64,000 nt of DNA from JADLGL01 sp963732865 (GTDB lineage: Bacteria; Pseudomonadota; Alphaproteobacteria; Rhizobiales; Kaistiaceae), in assembly GCA_963732865.1 (NCBI GenBank), contig CAVTBC010000001.1, positions 186,001 through 250,000 of the forward strand, written 5' to 3'. A program made the translations under genes and the position numbers. Each line of letters starts with the position of its first letter. Position 1 is the stretch's first letter. Under the pieces are notes generated by a model. That model ran no database searches. It was given only the letters and a program-made list of their open reading frames with translations, and was not told where the DNA came from. Shown piece by piece: positions 58,290 through 64,000 of this stretch.

Positions 58290-59746
58290 TGACGTCCAGC
58301 TGTCTGAAATGCGCGAGCCGTGTCCGGCGATCGGTTGTGCCGCCCGCCTCAATCAGCGCCTTGCCGAGCAGGGCCTGCGCCGTCTCGGCGCGGTATCGGC
58401 CGCGATGGGTGGGATTGACGGCGAGGTCCTCACGAAGCGCAGCAAAGGCCTTCGGCCAGACGGACCGGTCGAGGGCGCTGGCGCCCTTCAATGCTGCCTC
58501 GGCCCCCTTCGCGCGGCGCGGTCGCGCCGCAAGTCCGGCGAAGACCAGTCGCGCGTCTTCGATATTTCTCTCGCCGTCAAGCGCGATCAGAAAGGCCGCG
58601 CTTACGATCGAGGCGGCGAAGTCCGAGCGCTGGCCGACCTTGTAGGCGCGGAAGACCGTATTGGGCTTTCGGCCGCCGAATGACGATGTCGACGAGGATG
58701 TCGCCGCGTTCCGCGTCGATCACGCCGTCGTCGCGATAAAGGGCACCCGCGTCGATCGTGCGGTCTTCATCACCGCGCCTGAAGGTCAGCGACGCGCCCA
58801 GGGCGATCAGTGCGGTGGCCAGATCGCCATTGTCGTCTTCCGCCATCAGGCTGCCGGCGATGGTGGCGGTCGCGCGCAATTGCGATCCGCCGATCCTGCG
58901 GACAAGGGTGCCGAGGTCCGGGTCGATAGCTGCCAATAGCGGCGCGGCCTCAGCCAGCGTCACCGCGCCGCCAAGCGTCAAATCCGCCTCGTCGTCCTCG
59001 ATCCGACGAAGCTCGGCGACGCGCGAGAGAAGAATGATCTTGGCGGCCTCCGGCCGCGAATGCGCTCGTACGGTCGCCCCGGCGATCAACTGCGCATCCT
59101 CGTCCTTGGCGCAATGCGCCACGGCGCTGTCGAGGCTGGCAGGGGCTGCCAGGAAATTGGCATCGTCGCCGATGACGATGTCTTCGCTGTCAGCCAAGCT
59201 GGCCAGAAGCCGCGTCGTCTCCTCACGGGCGCGCTCGTGCCGCGTCGACCGCCGTTCCGAAGCGGCGCGCATGCCGGCATTGAAGATGGCGCGGTAACCC
59301 GTGCAGCGACAAAGATTGCCCTGGATCGCGGCGCGCGCGGTTTCCTCGCCGACATCTCCGTCATGGGCGTGGAACATCGCGAAGAGGCTCATGGCCATGC
59401 CGGGCGTGCAGAAGCCGCACTGCGTCGCATGCTGCTCGACCAGCGCCTCCTGGACCGGATGCAGCGTGCCGTCATCTTCCGCGATGTCTTCGACCGTGAT
59501 CACCTCGCAGCCATCGGCCTGAGCCACGAGCAGCGTACAGGCGTTTACCGCCTCGTAGATCAGCCGGCCGTCGCGCAGCCGCCCGAGAACCACGGTGCAG
59601 GCGCCGCAGGCGCCTTGCTCGCAGCTGGCCTTGGTGCCCGTCGCCCGCTCGACGAGCCGGAGATAGTCGAGAAGCAGGAGTCCTGGCCTGATATCGCTCA
59701 GTTCGACAAGCCGGCCGTTGCGGACGAAGCGGATCTTGTTCCGCAT
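58276..59746 (-). CDS. xdhA: Xanthine dehydrogenase small subunit (2Fe-2S plus FAD), frame interrupted by one extra base
   Basis: Small subunit carrying two [2Fe-2S] clusters and FAD. The N-terminal ferredoxin domain has CEQGACGACTVVLG, the second cluster CGFCTPGM with CRCTGYRAIFNAG, and the FAD domain GSQLRATATIAGSLM. At 58667-58669 (TTT) one extra base breaks the frame; without it RRPKPNTVFRAYKVGQRSDF continues to the C-terminal NPTHRGRYRAETAQALLGKA. The corrected length is about 489 residues, as in bacterial XdhA. The end overlaps the xdhB start by 14 bp. A sequence error is likely. Confidence 0.9.
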
Positions 59747-59972
59747 TCAGGCGCCCGGCGAAGCGCGCCGGCCGGGTTGGGTGCTCTGCAAGCGATGGCG
59801 TGTACCACGAGACACGAGACATTCCTCCGCGGCAACGGTTGAGAACGGCGGCCTACTCTCGGCGAAAAGGTGAGGAACGGGCCGACCGGCCGATCAGCAC
59901 ACAATGAATAAGGCCGGCCCGGCGATCAACGGCAAAAAGCATTCCAGGTCCACACGCGGATGGTCCGGTGCG

Positions 59973-60707
59973 TCAGGCCTTGCGTTCCCGCCGCCGGCTC
60001 CGGTTCCGCTTGGCGATGATGTTGAGGACCTCGACGCCGGCGGAAAAGACCATCGCGCTGTAGAGATAGGCTCGCGGAATATGGAAGCCCAGCGCGTCGG
60101 CGATGAGCGCCGCGCCGATCATGAACAGGAAGGCGAGCGCCAGCATTTTAGTGGTCGGGTGGGCATGGATGAACGCGGCTATCGGGCCCGACGCCAAATA
60201 CATCACGGCCATGGCGATGATGACTGCCGCGATCATGACGCCGACCTGTTCGGCAATGCCGATGGCGGTGATGATTGAATCGATCGAGAAGACCAGATCG
60301 AAGACGACGATCTGCGCGACGATGGCGCTGAAGGCGACGACGGCGCCGGCCTGCCCGGACTCCTCCCCACCCTCGACATCCTTGTGAATCTCAAGCGTCG
60401 CCTTGACCAGCAGGAACAACCCTCCGGCGAGCAGGATGAGATCCCGCCAGGAGAAATCGTGGCCAAAGGCGGAGAAGAGCGGCGCGGTCAGGCCGATCAG
60501 CCAACTCAACAGGATCAGGAACAGAATGCGGAAAACGAGCGCCAGGGCCAGGCCGATCTGGCGGGCGCGCTTTGACTGTTCTGCCGGCAGGCGGCCGACG
60601 ATCACCGAAATGAACACGACATTGTCGATGCCGAGGACGATCTCGAGGATCGTAAGTGTCGCCAGGCTCGCCCAGATGGCCGGGTCAGAAATCCACTCAA
60701 AGCCCAT
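59973..60707 (-). CDS. TerC-family integral membrane protein
   Basis: A 244-residue TerC/YgdQ-type membrane protein with about seven helices. Conserved acidic motifs in membrane segments are LTILEIVLGIDNVVFISVIV and FDLVFSIDSIITAIGIAE, followed by a cytosolic basic tail KRNRSRRRERK. TerC proteins are tied to metal ion (manganese or calcium) export or tellurite resistance. The start MGFEWISDPA at 60707 is the family start; the frame extends upstream. It diverges from the YeeE/YedE gene with a 147-bp gap. Confidence 0.9.
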   Translation of the reverse strand: MGFEWISDPAIWASLATLTILEIVLGIDNVVFISVIVGRLPAEQSKRARQIGLALALVFRILFLILLSWLIGLTAPLFSAFGHDFSWRDLILLAGGLFLLVKATLEIHKDVEGGEESGQAGAVVAFSAIVAQIVVFDLVFSIDSIITAIGIAEQVGVMIAAVIIAMAVMYLASGPIAAFIHAHPTTKMLALAFLFMIGAALIADALGFHIPRAYLYSAMVFSAGVEVLNIIAKRNRSRRRERKA

Positions 60708-60854
60708 GAAGGTCCTCTCGAATCGCGTGGATCGTGAAGTCCCAGTGTCCGTTGCGACCGGCCAGCAGACAAGGTGCAGTGAAGGCCTGAGTGGCCTGGA
60801 ACAAGGGCCCGCGATAGAACGTGGCAAAGGCTGCGTTGTAGGGGGACGTTCCAG

Positions 60855-61292
60855 ATGACTGAATTCACGCCCATCTCCGCCACGATCGGCGGCGTTCTGA
60901 TCGGCCTGTCGGCCGGTCTTTTGTGGATCACCAATGGCCGAACGGCAGGCGTTTCCGGCATCTTCGGTGGGGTCTTGCCGTTCCGCCGGGCCGACTTCGA
61001 CTGGCGGCTTGCTTTCCTTGTCGCCCTGCCGATCGGGGCGATCCTTGGTTCATGGCTTGGCCCGAAGCTTCTGTCGGAGATCAGCGATGCGCCGCCCGTG
61101 CTGTCGATCGGCCCGGCGCTCGCTATCGCGGCGGGGCTGCTGGTCGGCGCCGGAACGCGGCTCGGGGGGGGCTGCACCTCAGGTCACGGAATCTGCGGCC
61201 TCGCCCGTTTCTCGAAGCGCTCGGCGGTCGGCGTCGTGACGTTCATGGTGGTGGCGATGGTCACCGTCTTCGTTGTGAGGCACGTGCTATGA
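60855..61292 (+). CDS. YeeE/YedE family protein, first half of a sulfur-transport pair
   Basis: A 145-residue membrane protein with four hydrophobic segments and the signature GGGCTSGHGICGLARFSKRS, whose cysteines are central to the YeeE/YedE sulfur (thiosulfate or sulfide) transporter family. The family's second half is encoded by the next gene, overlapping by ATGA at 61289-61292, so together they make one functional transporter. Which sulfur compound is carried is not shown by the sequence. Confidence 0.9.
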   Translation: MTEFTPISATIGGVLIGLSAGLLWITNGRTAGVSGIFGGVLPFRRADFDWRLAFLVALPIGAILGSWLGPKLLSEISDAPPVLSIGPALAIAAGLLVGAGTRLGGGCTSGHGICGLARFSKRSAVGVVTFMVVAMVTVFVVRHVL

Positions 61293-61765
61293 AGCGCCGC
61301 GATTTTTGGACTCTGGCAGCGGCGGCGGGTTCCGGTCTGATCTTCGGCGTCGGCCTCGCCGTCTCGCGCATGACCGACCCGGAGAAGGTGAAGAGCTTCC
61401 TCGACGTCGCCGCGATCGGCGACGGCAACTGGGACCCCAGCCTGGCCTTCGTAATGGGCGGCGGCCTCCTCGTGGCGATGCTGCTCTTCCGTCTGGCGCG
61501 GCCGATGCCGAAACCGCTCATCACCCCGGCCTTCTCCCGGCCGAACAAGATCTATATCGACCGCCCACTGGTCATCGGGTCGGCGCTATTCGGTGTCGGC
61601 TGGGGCCTTTCGGGCCTCTGCCCCGGTCCGGCGATCGCCGTTCTCGGACTGGCACCGGATCAGATTGCGGTGTTCGTATTGGCGATGCTTGTGGGTTCGT
61701 GGACGATGTCGGCCATCCTCAACAATCGCGCCGCGCGAGCCTCGATGGCGGGATCGTCGTTGTGA
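61289..61765 (+). CDS. DUF6691 / YeeE-YedE second half
   Basis: A 158-residue membrane protein with about four hydrophobic segments. It begins MKRRDFWTLAAAAGSGLIFG, has SRMTDPEKVKSFLDVAAIGD after helix 1 and the cysteine motif GWGLSGLCPGPAIAVLG near residue 120, matching the partner of small YeeE/YedE proteins. It overlaps its partner gene by 4 bp. A frame upstream of ATG 61289 is a shadow of the partner. Confidence 0.9.
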   Translation: MKRRDFWTLAAAAGSGLIFGVGLAVSRMTDPEKVKSFLDVAAIGDGNWDPSLAFVMGGGLLVAMLLFRLARPMPKPLITPAFSRPNKIYIDRPLVIGSALFGVGWGLSGLCPGPAIAVLGLAPDQIAVFVLAMLVGSWTMSAILNNRAARASMAGSSL

Positions 61766-61806
61766 GCGCGGCCCGCTGCGTTTCAGCCGAAAATAAGGAA
61801 CACGGC

Positions 61807-62964
61807 GTGACGATTGCACCTCGGAGTGCCGACATCATCGTCGTCGGAGGCGGCCTCGCCGGGCTCCTGGCCGCCTGCCGCCTCGCCGATACCGGCCGCT
61901 CGGTTGTGCTTCTGGCGCCGCCGCGCGGCCCCGACCGGCGCACCACCGCGCTGCTCGGGGCCTCGATCGAGGCGCTCCGCACGACCGGCGCTTGGAGCGC
62001 GATCGCGGAAATGTCCCAACCACTCCGATCCATCCGCATCGTCGATGCCACAAGCCGCCTCGTGCGCGCGCCCGAAGTACGTTTCGACGCGGCCGAGATC
62101 GATCGCGAGGCCTTCGGCTACAATGTCCCGAATGAGCCGATGCTGGCGGCGCTGGAAGATGCGGCCGATCGGGCGGGCGTCGCCAGGATCGCGGCCAAGG
62201 CAGAGGCGATCCGGCGCCAGGCCGACTGCGCAATGGTCGAGACGGATGGCGGCGATATCATCAAAGCCCGCCTGCTCGTCGCCGCGGATGGCCAGAACTC
62301 GCCGGCGCGGAACGGCGCGGGAATTGGCATGGCGGTCAGTGAAGTCGGACAAACGGCTCTTGTCTGCAACTTCCGCCACAGTGCGCCACATGACGACATA
62401 TCCACCGAGTTCCACACGGAAAACGGGCCCTTCACGCTGGTGCCGCTGGCCAAGGACCGGTCGGCTCTTGTCTGGGTGACCAGCGCCGCCGATGCGCAAC
62501 TGCTCGTGCGGCTGTCCCCCGCAGGGCTCGCCGAAGCGATCGAGCGGCAATCCCACGCCCTCCTGGGCAATGTGGAAGTGCTCGGCGCGGCTCAGCTTTT
62601 CCCGCTGAAAAGCGGCGTCGCCGAGCGGCTCTCAGCGCACCGCCTGATCCTTATCGGCGAGGCAGCGCATGTCCTGCCGCCGATCGCGGCGCAGGGTTTC
62701 AATCTCACGGTCCGTGATATCGACGCTTTGGTGGAACTCGTCACGGACCATCCGGAAGATTGCGGCGTCGGAAGCGTAACGGACGCCTTCGATCGGCTTC
62801 GTCGCGGCGATATCGAGTTACGCCTGCGCACGGTCGATCTCATCAATCGTTCGCTGCTGTCGGACATCCTGCCAGCCCAGATAGCGCGCGGCGCCGGGCT
62901 GTTCGCGCTGGCACAATCGGCGCCGCTCCGACGCCTTGTGATGGGCGCCGGTCTCGGCAGCTAG
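61807..62964 (+). CDS. UbiH/UbiF-type FAD-dependent monooxygenase
   Basis: A 385-residue flavoprotein hydroxylase of the ubiquinone-biosynthesis type. The FAD site is DIIVVGGGLAGLLAACRLAD; the DG-type motif appears as LLVAADGQNSPARNGAGIGM, and the second FAD motif as LILIGEAAHVLPPIAAQGFN followed by LTVRDIDALVEL. I chose GTG 61807, which has AAGGA eight bases upstream; an in-frame GTG at 61762 overlaps the previous gene. It probably hydroxylates the ubiquinone ring. Its TAG stop is in a CTAG shared with the convergent AEC gene. Confidence 0.9.
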   Translation: MTIAPRSADIIVVGGGLAGLLAACRLADTGRSVVLLAPPRGPDRRTTALLGASIEALRTTGAWSAIAEMSQPLRSIRIVDATSRLVRAPEVRFDAAEIDREAFGYNVPNEPMLAALEDAADRAGVARIAAKAEAIRRQADCAMVETDGGDIIKARLLVAADGQNSPARNGAGIGMAVSEVGQTALVCNFRHSAPHDDISTEFHTENGPFTLVPLAKDRSALVWVTSAADAQLLVRLSPAGLAEAIERQSHALLGNVEVLGAAQLFPLKSGVAERLSAHRLILIGEAAHVLPPIAAQGFNLTVRDIDALVELVTDHPEDCGVGSVTDAFDRLRRGDIELRLRTVDLINRSLLSDILPAQIARGAGLFALAQSAPLRRLVMGAGLGS

Positions 62965-63938
62965 CCGGCGTCGACGAACGGATCGGCTGGAATGACCCCC
63001 TGAACCGTCAGCGCGATCAAAGCGGTGATCGTCAGCAGTGAAATGATGAGGCCCGTTGCCGCGGCCGGGTCCATGGCGTCCGGCACCGACTCGCCCCTTG
63101 CGATCGCCGACACGCCCGATGCCGGCGGCAAGGCAGACAGGAACACCGCGGTAAACATCCACACCGGGTCGAAATCGCCGACCCAACCGAGCAGCAAATA
63201 CACGATCACCGGGTGCAGGAAGAGCTTCGCGGCAAGGGCGGGCGAGAACTGCAGTTTGGCGCGAGGCTCCTCGGCCTGCCTATAGGCCATCAATGCGAGG
63301 CCGATGGCGATCAGGCCCAATGGCGCTGCCGCCGCCCCGAGCATAGCGAAGGCGTCATCGATGCCAGCGGGGAGCTCGACCGAAAAGGAAGCGACGATGG
63401 CGCCCAGAATCACCGCCAAGAAAGTGGGCCGGCGGACGATCGTTCGGGCGATTTCGCGCGCCGCTTGTCCCAGCATGGGCCGTTCGCCACCACCGATGGC
63501 CCAGAGGACCGGCAGCAAGATCCGGACGATGATCCCATCCCAGAAATAGATGAGCGCCAGCGGGATCCCCGCGACGGGGCCGAAGGCCGGCAGGACGAGA
63601 GCCGGCCCGAGATGGGCGAGCGATCCATGCGATCCCAGGGCGCCGGCCAGACTGGCGGCGCGAATGTCACCGTGATTGCGCAAAGCGGACAGCGTGAAAC
63701 CAATGGCAAAAGCGCAATAAGTTCCGAACGCTACGGTGAAATAGTACGACAAATTAGTAACATCGGCGACGGGCGCCGTTGCCACGATGCGAAAGAGCAG
63801 CGCGGGCAAGGCGAGGCGGAAGAGGAGCCAATCGACGATTTGCCGCCCGGACTTCGCCATGATCGGCGACAACCCCGCCACGGCGCCCAGCACGATGAGG
63901 CCGAACAGCGGTATCACGAGGGTCGCGATCTCGGTCAT
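62961..63938 (-). CDS. AEC-family transporter (auxin efflux carrier type)
   Basis: A 325-residue membrane protein with about ten helices arranged in two halves of five, as in the AEC/BART superfamily. Landmarks are VIPLFGLIVLGAVAGLSPIM at the N-terminus, VDWLLFRLALPALLFRIVAT, and the C-terminal HPVIVYLLLGWVGDFDPVWM with FLSALPPASGVSAIAR. Bacterial members export small organic acids such as malate; the substrate here is unknown. It converges on the UbiH-like gene and shares the CTAG stop. Confidence 0.9.
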   Translation of the reverse strand: MTEIATLVIPLFGLIVLGAVAGLSPIMAKSGRQIVDWLLFRLALPALLFRIVATAPVADVTNLSYYFTVAFGTYCAFAIGFTLSALRNHGDIRAASLAGALGSHGSLAHLGPALVLPAFGPVAGIPLALIYFWDGIIVRILLPVLWAIGGGERPMLGQAAREIARTIVRRPTFLAVILGAIVASFSVELPAGIDDAFAMLGAAAAPLGLIAIGLALMAYRQAEEPRAKLQFSPALAAKLFLHPVIVYLLLGWVGDFDPVWMFTAVFLSALPPASGVSAIARGESVPDAMDPAAATGLIISLLTITALIALTVQGVIPADPFVDAG

Positions 63939-64000
63939 CGGGTCCTTTGCGGCGGCGGGTGCGACGCCGGGAGGGATCTTGCGCGCCCGCCGCTTTAATG

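Overview
The window is GC-rich chromosomal DNA from an alphaproteobacterium, most probably of the order Hyphomicrobiales (Rhizobiales). The evidence is gene order and fusions: a pyruvate dehydrogenase locus followed by lipA, a RatA/COQ10 gene, a CinA-type amidase and a fused ispDF; dusB(nifR3)-ntrB-ntrC-ntrY-ntrX-trkA-trkH-dat-hfq-hflX-mazG; and rlpA-dac-tmk-holB-metG-tatD-MBL. No species can be named from the sequence alone.

Layout. 1-7.4 kb: end of pdhA, pdhB, a DUF5076 gene, pdhC, an MFS gene facing the other way, a GNAT acetyltransferase, lpd, a GlsB-type membrane protein and lipA; together these make and lipoylate the pyruvate dehydrogenase complex. 7.4-10.3 kb: RatA-like, DUF998, CinA-type amidase, ispDF. 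10.3-20.6 kb: dusB, the two nitrogen two-component systems NtrBC and NtrYX, and the Trk potassium system. 20.6-24.1 kb: D-amino acid aminotransferase, hfq, hflX, mazG. 24.1-31.4 kb: a minus-strand housekeeping operon (rlpA, dac, tmk, holB, metG, tatD, MBL hydrolase). 31.7-35.6 kb: CDF metal exporter, secreted ricin-type lectin, GNAT, GT61 glycosyltransferase. 35.7-48.3 kb: a xylose-type sugar operon with a LacI regulator, kinase, isomerase and ABC importer. It continues through 4-bp ATGA overlaps into a di-heme oxidoreductase and an FG-GAP/ASPIC-UnbV protein, then a Gfo/Idh/MocA dehydrogenase; an aldo/keto reductase is divergent. 48.5-55.9 kb: an accessory stretch beginning at tRNA-Ser(UGA), with an integrase-like 3' remnant, long gene-free gaps and several unusual secreted proteins. 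55.9-64 kb: xanthine dehydrogenase-type molybdoenzyme, TerC, YeeE/YedE pair, UbiH-like monooxygenase, AEC transporter.

Two observations cut across regions. First, many reading frames are broken by single-base indels, nearly all one-base insertions that lengthen a short homopolymer. They affect genes that should be essential (metG) and are densest in xylA/xylB; ntrY carries a TAG beside its phospho-acceptor histidine. Protein similarity resumes perfectly after each break, so most are probably sequencing or assembly errors. Second, three convergent gene pairs overlap by exactly the palindrome CTAG, so both genes end in TAG on the same four bases.

The most interesting candidate system is the translationally coupled sugar importer / di-heme oxidoreductase / ASPIC-UnbV operon at 36.7-43.1 kb.
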